Below, piece by piece: positions 16,608-28,025 of a stretch of DNA of 64,000 bases (position 1 is the first letter of the stretch; each line of letters begins with the position of its first letter). The translations under genes were made by a program, and so were the position numbers. The notes beneath the pieces were generated by a model. That model did no database searches and was not told where the DNA came from. It saw only the letters and a list, made by a program, of their open reading frames with translations. The stretch covers positions 124,001-188,000 of the forward strand of contig NZ_VISR01000003.1 of assembly GCF_007827595.1 (NCBI RefSeq), in the 5' to 3' direction. Source of the DNA: Streptomyces sp. BK340 (GTDB taxonomy: Bacteria; Actinomycetota; Actinomycetes; Streptomycetales; Streptomycetaceae).

Positions 16608-17099
16608 TCAGGTCCTGCCCTCCCGCTCCTGGGCGTCCTCGAGCGCGGCGGACTTCGCGGCCCAGCGGGCCCGTACGACGGCGAATCCGGCGCGCTCGGC
16701 GTCGTCGCACACGAGCTCGTCGTCGTCGACCAGGAACCGGATCTCGCGGTCACGGGCGAGCCGGCGCAGGATCTCCAGCTTGGTGAACCGGGCGGGCCTG
16801 CGGTCGGCGTTGCTCCGCATGTGGAGGCGCCCCTCGGGCAGCCCCTGGCCGGCGAGCCAGTCGAGCGTGTCGCGCCGGCATCGTTCGGGCCGCCCGGTGA
16901 GGTACACGATCTCGCACTCGCGGGCCTGCTCGAGGACGAGCGTCACGCCCTCGGCGAGCGGCGGATCCTGGGGCGCGGCCGCGAAGAAGCCGGCCCAGTT
17001 CCGCGGCCGGCCCTCCAGGAAGTGCTGCCGATGGGCGGTGTCGGCAAGGGTGTTGTCGAGGTCGAACACGGCCACCGGACGCGCACTGCTGTCTGTCAC
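16608..17099 (-). CDS. HAD-superfamily phosphatase
   Basis: A 163-residue protein with a GTG start. HAD motif I is VAVFDLDNTLADT (nucleophile Asp near residue 13). Motif II is the Thr of IVYLTGRPERCR. A Lys in FTKLEIL serves as motif III and motif IV is FLVDDDE. No cap-domain insertion is evident, so this is a compact member resembling the phosphatase part of polynucleotide kinase-phosphatase or hydrolases acting on nucleotides. Substrate not identifiable. It converges on the dodecin gene with 4 bases between the stops. Confidence 0.85.
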   Translation of the reverse strand: MTDSSARPVAVFDLDNTLADTAHRQHFLEGRPRNWAGFFAAAPQDPPLAEGVTLVLEQARECEIVYLTGRPERCRRDTLDWLAGQGLPEGRLHMRSNADRRPARFTKLEILRRLARDREIRFLVDDDELVCDDAERAGFAVVRARWAAKSAALEDAQEREGRT

Positions 17100-17216
17100 G
17101 GGGCCACCCTAGCCACCCTGCGTCAGCCCCCCCGGGGCCGGGCCGCCGCTCGCACCGGAGCTGCGGATCAGGAGCCGTACGAGGAATCCTGCGGGCTCCA
17201 GGGTGTTGAACCTCGT

Positions 17217-18221
17217 ATGAGTTCCACGACCGCCGCGACCCGCTTCTCCGTCCTCGACCGTTCCCGCACCCGTGCGGGCAGGCCGCCCGGCGAGGCGCTG
17301 CGGGACACGGTCGCGCTGGCACGGGAGGCGGAGGCGCTCGGCTACCACCGGTTCTGGGTGTCGGAGCACCACGGTGTGCCCGGGGTCGCCGGGTCGGCGC
17401 CGACCGTGCTCGCCGCCGCCGTGGCCGCGGCGACCCGCACGGTCCGGGTCGGCACCGGCGGGGTGATGCTGCCCAACCACCGGCCCCTGGTCGTGGCCGA
17501 GCAGTTCGGCGTGCTCGAGTCGCTCTTCCCCGGCCGGATCGACATGGGGCTGGGCCGTTCCGTGGGCTTCACGGACGGAGTGCGCAGGGCCCTCGGGCGG
17601 GACAAGGACGACGCCGAGGACTTCGCGGCACAACTGGGCGAACTGCTCGGCTGGTTCGAGGGCACCTCGCCGACCGGGGTGCGCGCCCGCCCGGCGGAGG
17701 GCCTGCGGGTGCCGCCGTTCGTGCTGGCCATGGGCGAGGGCGCGCGGATCGCGGCCCGCGCCGGCCTGCCGATGGTCATCGGCGACCTGCGGGGCCGCGA
17801 GAAGCTGCTGCGCGGCATCGACCGGTACCGCTCCGAGTTCCGCCCCTCCGCGTGGGCGTCCGAGCCGTACGTGGTGATCTCCGGCACGATCGCGGTCGCC
17901 GGCACCCCGGAGGCCGCGCGGCGGCTGCTCGTCCCGGAGGCCTGGGCCATGGCGCACGCCCGGACCCACGGCACCTTCCCGCCCCTGGCCCCGGCCGAGG
18001 AGATCGAGGCCCGGGCGATGACCGAGAAGGAGCGGGACTTCTACGAGGCCGGTCTGGCCGGCCACCTCGCCGGCACCGGGGACCAGGTCGGGCACGAGCT
18101 GGAGACGGTACTGAAGGAGACCGGCGCGGACGAGGTCCTGGTCACGACCAGCTCGTACGACCGTACGGAGCTGCTGGACTCCTACCGCCGCCTGGCCGCC
18201 CTCTTCGCACCCCGCGGCTGA
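17217..18221 (+). CDS. LLM-class flavin-dependent oxidoreductase (luciferase-like)
   Basis: A 334-residue protein of the bacterial luciferase-like F420- or FMN-dependent family. Conserved features are FSVLDRS at the N-terminus, GYHRFWVSEHHGVPG around residues 43-57, VRVGTGGVMLPNHRPL and GRIDMGLGRS. This subgroup (MsnO8-type alkanal-monooxygenase-like) is common in Streptomyces, mostly with unknown substrates. The ATG at 17217 is preferred because the family sequence begins a few residues later. It converges closely with the AAA+ chaperone gene. Confidence 0.85.
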   Translation: MSSTTAATRFSVLDRSRTRAGRPPGEALRDTVALAREAEALGYHRFWVSEHHGVPGVAGSAPTVLAAAVAAATRTVRVGTGGVMLPNHRPLVVAEQFGVLESLFPGRIDMGLGRSVGFTDGVRRALGRDKDDAEDFAAQLGELLGWFEGTSPTGVRARPAEGLRVPPFVLAMGEGARIAARAGLPMVIGDLRGREKLLRGIDRYRSEFRPSAWASEPYVVISGTIAVAGTPEAARRLLVPEAWAMAHARTHGTFPPLAPAEEIEARAMTEKERDFYEAGLAGHLAGTGDQVGHELETVLKETGADEVLVTTSSYDRTELLDSYRRLAALFAPRG

Positions 18222-18226
18222 GCGGC

Positions 18227-20704
18227 TCAGCCCTGCACGTCGTCCGGCCGGTCCGCGCGCATCACGATGGCGCCGTCCGCCGCGTCCACCACGGCCCGGT
18301 CGCCCGCCACGAGTTGCCCGGACAGCAGCATGTCGGCAAGGCGGTCGTCCACCTCACGCTGGATGGTGCGGCGCAGCGGGCGGGCGCCGAAGTCGGGTTG
18401 GTAGCCGATGTTCGACAGGAGTTCGGCGGCCGTGTCGGTGACCTCCAAGGTGACGTCCTGGGCGCGCAGCCGGCGCCGGGTGTGCTCCAGCAGCAGGTCG
18501 ACGATCTGGCGCAGCTGGGTGCGGTCCAGGCCGCGGAAGACGATGATCTCGTCGATGCGGTTGAGGAACTCGGGCCGGAAGTGCTGCTGGAGGGCGGGCA
18601 TGACGGCGTCGCGGACCTTGGCGTAGTCCTCGGTGCCGGCGGCCAGGATGCGGTCGGCGCCGATGTTCGACGTCATGATGACCACGGTGTGCTTGAAGTC
18701 GACCGTGCGCCCCTGGGAGTCGGTGAGCCGGCCGTCGTCCAGGAGCTGCAGCAGGGTGTTGAAGACGTCCGGGTGCGCCTTCTCCACCTCGTCGAGCAGC
18801 AACACGGTGTACGGCTGCCTGCGCACCGCCTCGGTGAGCTGGCCGGCCTCCTCGTGGCCGACGTATCCGGGAGGCGCCCCGACCAGCCGGGAGACCGTGT
18901 GCCGCTCCTGGAACTCGCTCATGTCGAGCCGGATCATGCGGCTCTCGTCGCCGAAGAGGGCGGTGGCCAGGGCGCGGGCCAGCTCGGTCTTGCCGACTCC
19001 GGTCGGGCCGAGGAACAGGAAGCTGCCGATGGGCCGGTTGGGGTCGCTCATGCCGGCGCGGGCGCGGCGCACCGCGCGGGCGACGGCCGTGATCGCCTCG
19101 TCCTGGCCGACGACCCGCTCGTGCAGGTGCTCCTCCAGCTTCATCAGCCGTTCCCGCTCCTCCTCGGTGAGCTGGGAGACGGGGATGCCGGTGGTGCGGG
19201 AGACGACCTGGGCGACGTCCTCGGCGGTGACCTTCGGGACCTGTTCCTCCGCCTTGCCCGCGGCGGCCAGCTCGGCCTCGGTCTCCTTGATCCGGTCACG
19301 CAGGTCCTTGGCGCGCTCGTACTCCTCGTCGGCGACCGCCTGGTCCTTCTCCCGGTTCAGGGCCGCGATGCGGTCCTCGACGTCGCGGGTGTCGGCCAGC
19401 GGGGTCCGGGCGCGCAGCCGGACCCGGGCGGCGGCCTGGTCCATCAGGTCGATGGCCTTGTCGGGCAGGAAGCGGGAGGTGATGTACCGGTCGGACAGCT
19501 CGGCCGCGGCGACGACCGCCTCGTCGGTGATGCGGACCTGGTGGTGGGCCTCGTACCGGTCGCGCAGGCCACGCAGGATCTCGACGGTGTCGTCCACACC
19601 GGGCTCGCCGACCAGGATGGGCGCGAAGCGGCGCTCGAGGGCGGCGTCCTTCTCGATGTGCCTGCGGTACTCGTCCACGGTCGTCGCGCCGATCAGGTGC
19701 AACTCGCCGCGGGCCAGGGCGGGTTTGAGCATGTTGCCCGCGTCCATGGCGCCCTCGCCGCCGCCTCCGGCACCGACGACGGTGTGCAGCTCGTCGAGGA
19801 ACAGCACCAGTTCGTCGGCGTGCTCTCGGACCTCCTCCAGCAGCTTCTTCAGCCGCTCCTCGAACTCGCCCCGGTACTTGGTGCCGGCCACCATCCCGGC
19901 CAGGTCCAGCGAGACCAGCCGCTTGCCTTCGAGGGTCTTCGGCACGTCCCCGGCGACGATGCGCTGGGCGATGCCCTCGACCACGGCCGTCTTGCCGACG
20001 CCGGGGTCACCGATCAGGACGGGATTGTTCTTGCTGCGCCGGGAGAGGACCTCGATGGTCTGTTCGACCTCCTCGTCACGCCCGATCACCGGGTCGAGGC
20101 GGCCCTGACGGGCGTCCTCGGTGAGGTCGCGGCCGTACTCGTCGACGGTCGGCGTACTGCTGGGCTTCTTCCGCTCGGCGGAGCCCTCGGAGGGCAGCCT
20201 GGCCGGCTCCCAGCCGCCTTCGCCGAGCGCCTGCCCGGCCGCCGACTCCGGGTTCGCGGCGAGCGCGCGCAGGATGTGACCGGGACCGATGTAGGAGTCG
20301 CCCTCGGCGCGGGAGATCTGGTAGGCGTCGAGCAGGGCGCGCTTGGCGGACGGGGTGAGGGTGTTCGGCTCGGTCTTCTCGCCGCCGTTCGCACCCGCGC
20401 CGAGCTGCTCGCGGATGCGGTCGGGGTCGGCGCCGGCCTCGGTGAGCAGGCGCCGGGTGGACTCGTTGCGGGTGGCGGCGGCCAGCAGATGCCGGGCGTC
20501 GAGTTCCTCGCTGCCCTCGATCGCGGCGATGTCCCTGGCCTCGGCCACCAGGTCCCGGGCCCGTTCGGACAGCAGACTTCCGATGTCGACGCGCTGCGGC
20601 CGGCGGGCGGACGCGGCCGGGCCGCCGCTGCCGAAGAACCGGGACATCAGCTCGTCGAACTCCTCGAACGGGCTGCGTCCGAATCCGAAACCGGGAGTGC
20701 TCAT
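18227..20704 (-). CDS. ClpB/ClpC-type AAA+ ATPase without a clear ClpP-binding loop
   Basis: An 825-residue Hsp100 protein. After a Gly/Phe-rich N-terminus comes a Clp-N domain (about 45-180). AAA1 has Walker A GDPGVGKT near residue 230 and pore loop [13 protein letters not shown] short middle segment with a UVR-like motif ([14 protein letters not shown]) is followed by AAA2 with [11 protein letters not shown] near residue 563 and [13 protein letters not shown]. The middle domain is ClpC-like in size. However, the stretch after TSNIGA runs straight to [10 protein letters not shown] without the LGF/VGF tripeptide used to dock ClpP. I infer an unfoldase or disaggregase rather than a protease subunit. 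No HspR/HAIR repeat was seen upstream. Confidence 0.85.
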   Translation of the reverse strand: MSTPGFGFGRSPFEEFDELMSRFFGSGGPAASARRPQRVDIGSLLSERARDLVAEARDIAAIEGSEELDARHLLAAATRNESTRRLLTEAGADPDRIREQLGAGANGGEKTEPNTLTPSAKRALLDAYQISRAEGDSYIGPGHILRALAANPESAAGQALGEGGWEPARLPSEGSAERKKPSSTPTVDEYGRDLTEDARQGRLDPVIGRDEEVEQTIEVLSRRSKNNPVLIGDPGVGKTAVVEGIAQRIVAGDVPKTLEGKRLVSLDLAGMVAGTKYRGEFEERLKKLLEEVREHADELVLFLDELHTVVGAGGGGEGAMDAGNMLKPALARGELHLIGATTVDEYRRHIEKDAALERRFAPILVGEPGVDDTVEILRGLRDRYEAHHQVRITDEAVVAAAELSDRYITSRFLPDKAIDLMDQAAARVRLRARTPLADTRDVEDRIAALNREKDQAVADEEYERAKDLRDRIKETEAELAAAGKAEEQVPKVTAEDVAQVVSRTTGIPVSQLTEEERERLMKLEEHLHERVVGQDEAITAVARAVRRARAGMSDPNRPIGSFLFLGPTGVGKTELARALATALFGDESRMIRLDMSEFQERHTVSRLVGAPPGYVGHEEAGQLTEAVRRQPYTVLLLDEVEKAHPDVFNTLLQLLDDGRLTDSQGRTVDFKHTVVIMTSNIGADRILAAGTEDYAKVRDAVMPALQQHFRPEFLNRIDEIIVFRGLDRTQLRQIVDLLLEHTRRRLRAQDVTLEVTDTAAELLSNIGYQPDFGARPLRRTIQREVDDRLADMLLSGQLVAGDRAVVDAADGAIVMRADRPDDVQG

Positions 20705-20899
20705 GAGGGCGGGCCTTTCTGCGGCGGCAGGCGTCCGTACCCCCCAAAATCACACATGAGGGACATCCGTGCACTCGCACCTCCACGGCGGGCCCATGCG
20801 CCGCGCTCTCACCCCGCGCGTCCCCGCCCGCCGAGATGCGGGCCACGCCCCGGCCGGAGACCCTGGAAGGCGGAGCGTCTATCCCTCAGGAGGGATGCC

Positions 20900-21091
20900 A
20901 TGTCCATGCTGGACAAGATCAAGGGCATGCTCAAGGGCCACGAGGACGTGGCGGACAAGGGCATCGACAAGGGCGGCGACTACGTCGACGAGAAGACCCA
21001 GGGCACGTACCAGTCCCAGGTCGACACGGCCCAGCGGAAGCTGAAGGACGAGCTCGGCAGCCAGGAGCGGGACACCCCTCCGCATCCGTAG
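20900..21091 (+). CDS. MT0933-like small antitoxin-family protein
   Basis: A 63-residue hydrophilic protein starting MSMLDKIKGMLKGHEDVADK and continuing with GGDYVDEKTQGTYQSQVDTA. This pattern is that of the MT0933-like antitoxin family common in actinobacteria. A strong CAGGAGGG precedes the ATG by about 6 bases. The annotated function comes from one mycobacterial toxin-antitoxin pair. Here no toxin gene is adjacent: the neighbours are an AAA+ chaperone and a UvrA-like ATPase. The sequence also resembles stress-induced CsbD-like proteins in its charged helical character, so the antitoxin role is doubtful. Confidence 0.75.
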   Translation: MSMLDKIKGMLKGHEDVADKGIDKGGDYVDEKTQGTYQSQVDTAQRKLKDELGSQERDTPPHP

Positions 21092-21161
21092 CCGGGACCC
21101 GGCGGGCTAGAATCGCGGGGTTTGTCCCCGCCCCGGCAGGCCCGTACGGAGTGTCCCCCCG

Positions 21162-23501
21162 ATGCAGAGCCCCCATGATCCGTACGACCCCTACGTCCGT
21201 GTCCGCGGTGCCCGCGAGCACAACCTCAAGGGTGTCGACGTGGACGTCCCGCGGGACGTACTGGCCGTGTTCACCGGCGTGTCCGGCTCGGGCAAGTCGT
21301 CACTGGCGTTCGGCACCGTGTACGCCGAGGCGCAGCGACGCTACTTCGAGTCGGTCGCGCCGTACGCGCGCCGGCTGATCCACCAGGTCGGGGCGCCCAA
21401 GGTCGGCGAGATCACCGGGCTGCCGCCGGCCGTCTCCCTCCAGCAGCGGCGCTCGGCGCCCACCTCCCGCTCGTCCGTGGGCACGCTCACCAACCTCTCC
21501 AACTCCCTGCGCATGCTGTTCTCGCGCGCCGGTGACTACCCGCCCGGCGCCGAGCGGCTCGACTCGGACGCGTTCTCCCCGAACACGGCGGCCGGTGCCT
21601 GCCCGGAGTGCCACGGCCTCGGCCAGGTGCACCGCACCACCGAGGAGTTGCTGGTCCCCGACCCCTCGCTGTCGATCCGTGAGGGCGCGATCGCCGCGTG
21701 GCCCGGAGCCTGGCAGGGCAAGAACCTGCGCGACATCCTCGACACGCTCGGGTACGACGTGGACCGGCCCTGGCGCGAACTCCCCGCCGCGCAACGGGAG
21801 TGGATCCTCTTCACCGACGAGCAGCCCATCGTCACGGTCCACCCGGTGCGGGACGCCGACCGGATCCAACGGCCGTACCAGGGCACGTACATGAGCGCCC
21901 GCCGGTACGTCATGAAGACGTTCTCCGACACCAAGTCCCCGACGTTGCGGGCGAAGGCGGAGCGCTTCCTGACCAGTGCGCCCTGCCCGGTGTGCGGGGG
22001 CAGCAGGCTGCGGCCCGAGGCACTGGCGGTGACCTTCGGCGGCCGGACCATCGCCGAGCTGGCCGCGCTGCCCCTGACCGACCTGGCCGGACTGCTCGAC
22101 GGGGCAACCGAGACGGCCCGGGTCCTCACCGACGACCTGAAGTCCCGGATCGCGCCGGTGGCCGAACTGGGCCTCGGCTATCTCAGCCTGGACCGGGCCA
22201 CCCCCACCCTGTCCGCCGGAGAGCTGCAACGGCTGCGGCTCGCCACCCAGTTGCGCTCCGGGCTGTTCGGCGTGGTGTACGTGCTGGACGAGCCGTCGGC
22301 CGGACTGCACCCGGCGGACACCGAGGCCCTGCTCGCGGTGCTGGACCGGCTCAAGACGGCCGGGAACTCGGTGTTCGTGGTCGAACATCACCTGGAGGTG
22401 GTGCGCGGGGCGGACTGGCTGGTGGACGTGGGTCCCGGCGCGGGCGAGCACGGCGGACGGGTGCTGTACAGCGGCCCGGTGGCCGAGCTGGCCTCGGTCG
22501 AGGAGTCGGCCACGGCCCGCTACCTGTTCGACGAGGCCCCGGGCCCGGCGCGTGAGGTCCGCGAGCCGCACGGCTGGCTGAAGGTGGGTCCCGTGACCCG
22601 GCACAACCTGCGCGGGGTGACGGCCGAGTTCCCGCTGGGCACGTTCACCGCCGTGACCGGTGTGTCCGGCTCGGGGAAGTCCACGCTCATCGGCGAGCTG
22701 ACGGAGGACCTGGCCGGGATCGGCCGTCTGGTCCGGGTGGACCAGCGGCCGATCGGGCGCACTCCGCGCTCCAACCTGGCCACCTACACCGGCCTGTTCG
22801 ACGTCGTACGGAAGGTGTTCGCCGCCACCGACGCGGCGCGGGAGCGCGGCTACGGCGTCGGGCGGTTCTCCTTCAACGTGGCCGGAGGGCGCTGCGAGAC
22901 CTGTCAGGGCGAGGGGTTCGTCAGCGTCGAGCTGCTGTTCCTGCCGAGCACGTACGCGCCCTGCCCGGACTGCGCGGGTGCCCGCTACAACCCCGAGACC
23001 CTGCGGGTGACGTACCGGGGACGGAACATCGCCGAGGTCCTGGACCTCACCGTCGAGGACGCGGCAGCGTTCTTCGCGGACACCCCGGGTGCGGCCCGCA
23101 GCCTGGGCACGCTGCTCGACGTGGGCCTCGGCTATCTGCGTCTGGGCCAGCCCGCCACCGAGCTGTCCGGCGGGGAGGCCCAGCGGATCAAGCTGGCGAG
23201 CGAGCTGCAGCGCGGCCGCCGCGCCCACACCCTGTACCTGCTGGACGAGCCGACGACCGGTCTGCACCCGGCCGACGTCGAGGTGCTGATGGACCGGCTG
23301 CACGGGCTGGTGGACGCCGGGCACACGGTGGTCGTGGTCGAGCACGACATGACCGTGGTCGCCGAGGCGGACTGGGTGATCGACCTCGGGCCGGGCGGCG
23401 GCGACCGGGGCGGCCACGTCGTGGCGGCCGGGCCGCCGCAGCGGGTGGCGCGGGCGGCGGGCAGCGCCACGGCGCCCTATCTGGCCCGGGTCATGCCCTG
23501 A
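21162..23501 (+). CDS. UvrA-like ABC ATPase (UvrA2/DrrC type)
   Basis: A 779-residue protein with the two-ABC layout of UvrA: GVSGSGKSSLAFGT (about 33-46) and GVSGSGKSTLIGE (about 502), signature segments and Walker B LYLLDEPTTGLH. It has zinc-binding cysteines (CPECHGLG, CPVCGGS, and CETCQGEGF with CPDCAGARY). It is about 170 residues shorter than canonical UvrA: after LRMLFSRAGDY the sequence passes directly to the first cysteine pair, skipping the UvrB-binding region. This is the UvrA2 or DrrC-like class, linked to DNA-intercalator tolerance rather than normal excision repair. Its 3' end overlaps the converging acyltransferase gene by 25 bases. Confidence 0.9.
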   Translation: MQSPHDPYDPYVRVRGAREHNLKGVDVDVPRDVLAVFTGVSGSGKSSLAFGTVYAEAQRRYFESVAPYARRLIHQVGAPKVGEITGLPPAVSLQQRRSAPTSRSSVGTLTNLSNSLRMLFSRAGDYPPGAERLDSDAFSPNTAAGACPECHGLGQVHRTTEELLVPDPSLSIREGAIAAWPGAWQGKNLRDILDTLGYDVDRPWRELPAAQREWILFTDEQPIVTVHPVRDADRIQRPYQGTYMSARRYVMKTFSDTKSPTLRAKAERFLTSAPCPVCGGSRLRPEALAVTFGGRTIAELAALPLTDLAGLLDGATETARVLTDDLKSRIAPVAELGLGYLSLDRATPTLSAGELQRLRLATQLRSGLFGVVYVLDEPSAGLHPADTEALLAVLDRLKTAGNSVFVVEHHLEVVRGADWLVDVGPGAGEHGGRVLYSGPVAELASVEESATARYLFDEAPGPAREVREPHGWLKVGPVTRHNLRGVTAEFPLGTFTAVTGVSGSGKSTLIGELTEDLAGIGRLVRVDQRPIGRTPRSNLATYTGLFDVVRKVFAATDAARERGYGVGRFSFNVAGGRCETCQGEGFVSVELLFLPSTYAPCPDCAGARYNPETLRVTYRGRNIAEVLDLTVEDAAAFFADTPGAARSLGTLLDVGLGYLRLGQPATELSGGEAQRIKLASELQRGRRAHTLYLLDEPTTGLHPADVEVLMDRLHGLVDAGHTVVVVEHDMTVVAEADWVIDLGPGGGDRGGHVVAAGPPQRVARAAGSATAPYLARVMP

Positions 23502-24325
23502 CGCGGCGCGGCCTGCGGCTCCAGCAGGACCACATGGGTCCAGGCGGCCTCGGAGGCGACCGGCTGGGCGGCACGCGCGAGGGACCGGCGGTCGGGCTGG
23601 GCGCCGGGCGGTATCACCGGCCGGACGTCCACCTCGGCCACCAGGCCCCGCGCGCGGGCGACCCGCCACAGGGAGGCCAGCAGGGTGTCCTCGCCGACGA
23701 ACGCGGCCGCGGTGCTCGCGGCCCCCTCCCCGTCCTGGTGGTAGCGCAGCCGGACCGGCTGCACGGGCACGCCCGCGTCCAGCGCGGCCTGGAAGACGGC
23801 CCGGTGGAAGCGGCCGTGCGCCCGCCCGCACCAGGTGCTGCCCTCGGGGAAGGCGACCACGGCCGCGCCCTGACGCATGGCGTGCGCGATCCGGGCGACC
23901 GTGTCGGGCAGCGCGCGCAGCCGGTCGCGCTCGATGAAGACCGCCCCGCCCCGCGCGGCCAGCGCCCCTGCCACGGGCCAGCCGCGGATCTCGGTCTTGG
24001 CGAGCATCCGGGCAGGACGTACGGCGGCCAGCAGCGGGATGTCCAGCCACGAGACGTGGTTGGCGACGAGCAGCAGACCGCCGGCCGGTGCGGTGGTGCC
24101 GGTGAAGCGGACCCGGACCCCGATGGCCCGCACGATCGACCGGCACCACCACCTGACCCACTCGGCGGGGATCCTCCCACCGAGCGGGGACAGCACGATC
24201 CCGGCCAGCACCAGGACCGTGACCGCGACGAGCCGCAGCACGGCACGGGGTACGGCCGCGGCGGGTGCGGCCGGCTCCACGCAGGCGCCCGGGGTGCAGG
24301 GCGCGCTGGGCAGCCAGACGCTCAT
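23477..24325 (-). CDS. 1-acylglycerol-3-phosphate O-acyltransferase family, OlsA-like
   Basis: A 282-residue PlsC-family enzyme. ATG 24325 is chosen because it overlaps the stop of the preceding gene (TGATG) and leads into MSVWLPSAPCTPG. One or two membrane segments lie near residues 25-45 (VLRLVAVTVLVLAGIVLSP). The acyltransferase motif NHVSWLD (HX4D) and the FPEGSTW block are both present. The gene before it encodes an OlsB-like acyltransferase. OlsB makes lyso-ornithine lipid and OlsA adds the second acyl chain, so together they would make ornithine lipid, a phosphorus-free membrane lipid. The 3' end overlaps the UvrA-like gene. Confidence 0.85.
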   Translation of the reverse strand: MSVWLPSAPCTPGACVEPAAPAAAVPRAVLRLVAVTVLVLAGIVLSPLGGRIPAEWVRWWCRSIVRAIGVRVRFTGTTAPAGGLLLVANHVSWLDIPLLAAVRPARMLAKTEIRGWPVAGALAARGGAVFIERDRLRALPDTVARIAHAMRQGAAVVAFPEGSTWCGRAHGRFHRAVFQAALDAGVPVQPVRLRYHQDGEGAASTAAAFVGEDTLLASLWRVARARGLVAEVDVRPVIPPGAQPDRRSLARAAQPVASEAAWTHVVLLEPQAAPRQGMTRAR

Positions 24326-25095
24326 CAGGCCGGCACGAGGGAGAGGAAGTGCTTCAGATAGCGCGGGTTGACCCGGCGCATCGACAGCAGCACGTACAGG
24401 TCGGCGACCCCGAAGTCCGGGTCGTGCGCGGGCTCCCCGCACACCCAGGCACCGAGGCGGACGTAGCCGCGCAGCAGGGCCGGCAGTTCCATGCGGTCGG
24501 CCGGAACCTCGGCGTTGGGGACCCACGGCAGCAGCGGCCGTACCCGGAACTCCTCGGGCGCCAGGTGCTTGGCGCGCACCCGGTCCCAGGTGGCGGTGGC
24601 CAGCACGCCGCCGTCGCCGAGCGGCACGGAGCAGCAGCCCGCCAGCCACTCGTGGCCCCGGCCGACCATGTACCGGGCTATCCCGGCCCAGATCAGGCCG
24701 ATGACCGTGCCGTCCCGGTGGTCGGGGTGCACGCAGGAGCGGCCGACCTCGACCAGTCCGGGCCGGATCCCGTCGAGCGGGGCGAGGTCGAACTCACCCT
24801 CCGAGTACAGCCGGCCGGCGACCGCGGCGCGCTCCGGCGGCAGCAGCCGGTAGGTGCCGACGACCTGCCCGGTCACGGTGTCGCGCACGAGCAGGTGGTC
24901 GCAGTACGCGTCGAACGGGTCGACGTCGAGGCCCGGCTGCGAGGTGGCCAGCAGGGCGCCCATCTCTCCGGCGAAGACGTCGTGCCGCAGCCGCTGCGCG
25001 GCACGGACGTCGGCCTCGTCACGGGCGAGGGTGACGGTGTAGCGGGTGGGTGCCGCGGGCTGCGGAGGACGGTCGAGCGTGGTGACGCCGGTCAT
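24325..25095 (-). CDS. OlsB-like ornithine acyl-ACP N-acyltransferase (GNAT fold)
   Basis: A 256-residue protein. Start ATG 25095 is preferred over 25107 because GGAGAG lies 5 bases before it. The sequence has the hemolysin/OlsB acyltransferase pattern: RYTVTLARDEADVRAAQRLR, HDVFAGEMG, HLLVRDTVTGQVVGTYRLL, and GLVEVGRSCVHPDHRDG, where a GNAT-like acyl donor site would lie. It acylates the alpha-amino group of ornithine in OlsB proteins. The stop overlaps the OlsA-like start, so the pair is co-translated. A 236-base gap with a hairpin separates it from sdhB upstream. Confidence 0.85.
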   Translation of the reverse strand: MTGVTTLDRPPQPAAPTRYTVTLARDEADVRAAQRLRHDVFAGEMGALLATSQPGLDVDPFDAYCDHLLVRDTVTGQVVGTYRLLPPERAAVAGRLYSEGEFDLAPLDGIRPGLVEVGRSCVHPDHRDGTVIGLIWAGIARYMVGRGHEWLAGCCSVPLGDGGVLATATWDRVRAKHLAPEEFRVRPLLPWVPNAEVPADRMELPALLRGYVRLGAWVCGEPAHDPDFGVADLYVLLSMRRVNPRYLKHFLSLVPA

Positions 25096-25258
25096 GGCTC
25101 TCTCCATGGTCACGGGCCGGGGTCGGCAGGAGCGGCGGAGCGGCGGTCCGCTCTGCCGGTCCTGTTCTTCCGACGCCGGTTGGCGTACGCGTGACAGGTG
25201 GCCGGAGAGTGGGTGTGGGCTTGCTGAACGGCGTGGGTGAGGGAGCCGGTGAAAACCA

Positions 25259-25298
25259 GACGGGGCCGGAAGGAGCACCTCTCCCGACCCCGCCCGTC
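25259..25298. terminator. Imperfect hairpin after sdhB
   Basis: GACGGG near 25259 and CCCGTC ending at 25298 pair, with inner GGAG/CTCC pairing. This forms a GC-rich interrupted hairpin about 35 bases past the sdhB stop. There is no T-run, as usual in Streptomyces. It probably ends or attenuates the sdhCAB transcript before the OlsB-like gene. Confidence 0.45.
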
Positions 25299-25331
25299 CG
25301 CCTACTGGTCGGCGAACGTCTTCTCGTACGG

Positions 25332-26077
25332 CTAGCGCCCGGCCACCTTCCGGGTGGCCCGCAGCCACTCCTTGTTCATGCTCGTGATGGACACCAGCGG
25401 GATCCCCTTGGGACAGGCGGTCGCGCACTCACCCGTCAGCGTGCAGCCCCCGAACCCCTCCGCGTCCATCTGCGCCACCATGTCCAGCACCCGCGTCTCC
25501 CGCTCGGGCGCTCCCTGGGGCAGCACGTTGAGGTGGTTGACCTTCGCGGAGGTGAACAGCATCGCCGCACCGTTCGGGCAGGCGGCCACGCACGCTCCGC
25601 AGCCGATGCACTCCGCGTGCTCGAACGCGAAGTCGGCGTCCGCCTTGGGTACGGGGGTGGCGTGGGCCTCGGGCGCGGCGCCGGTGGGGGCGGTGACGTA
25701 GCCGCCGGCCTGGATGATCCGGTCGAACGCCGACCGGTCCACGACCAGGTCCTTGATCACTGGGAAGGCCGAGGCGCGCCACGGCTCGATGTCGATCGTG
25801 TCGCCGTCCTCGAAGGACCGCATGTGCAGCTGGCAGGTGGTGGTGCGCTCGGGGCCGTGCGCGTCGCCGTTGATGACGAGCGAACAGGCGCCGCAGATGC
25901 CCTCGCGGCAGTCGTGGTCGAAGGCGACCGGGTCCTCGCCCTTGAGGATGAGCTCCTCGTTGAGGGTGTCGAGCATCTCCAGGAAGGACATGTCGGAGGA
26001 GATGCCGTCCACCTCGTACGTGGACATGGTGCCTTCGGCGTCGGCGTTCTTCTGCCGCCAGACGCGCAGGGTGAGCT

Positions 26078-26081
<4 letters not shown>
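25332..26081 (-). CDS. sdhB: Succinate dehydrogenase/fumarate reductase iron-sulfur subunit
   Basis: A 249-residue subunit carrying three clusters. The [2Fe-2S] motif is [10 protein letters not shown] followed by a Cys in TTTCQLHM; the [4Fe-4S] motif is [12 protein letters not shown]; the [3Fe-4S] region is [16 protein letters not shown]. It passes electrons from the flavoprotein to the membrane quinone site. ATG overlaps the sdhA stop by 4 bases. Last gene of sdhCAB. The sequence is of the non-classical, fumarate-reductase-like actinobacterial type, often a second SDH in Streptomyces. Confidence 0.95.
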
Positions 26082-28024
<1,943 letters not shown>

Positions 28025-28025
28025 G

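Noticed and set aside
20705..20899. HAIR/CIRCE heat-shock operator upstream of the Hsp100 gene
   Set aside because: No CTTGAGT-N7-ACTCAAG or CIRCE-like inverted repeat is visible in the gap.
17852..21091. Plus-strand open frame of 1079 codons across the Hsp100 gene
   Set aside because: It is the antisense shadow of the AAA+ gene; its protein is repetitive low-complexity sequence. Only its last 63 codons (from 20900) are a real gene.
24326..25428. Longer start for the OlsB-like gene at 25428
   Set aside because: The extra N-terminus has no protein character and spans the hairpin after sdhB; ATG 25095 has a clear ribosome site.
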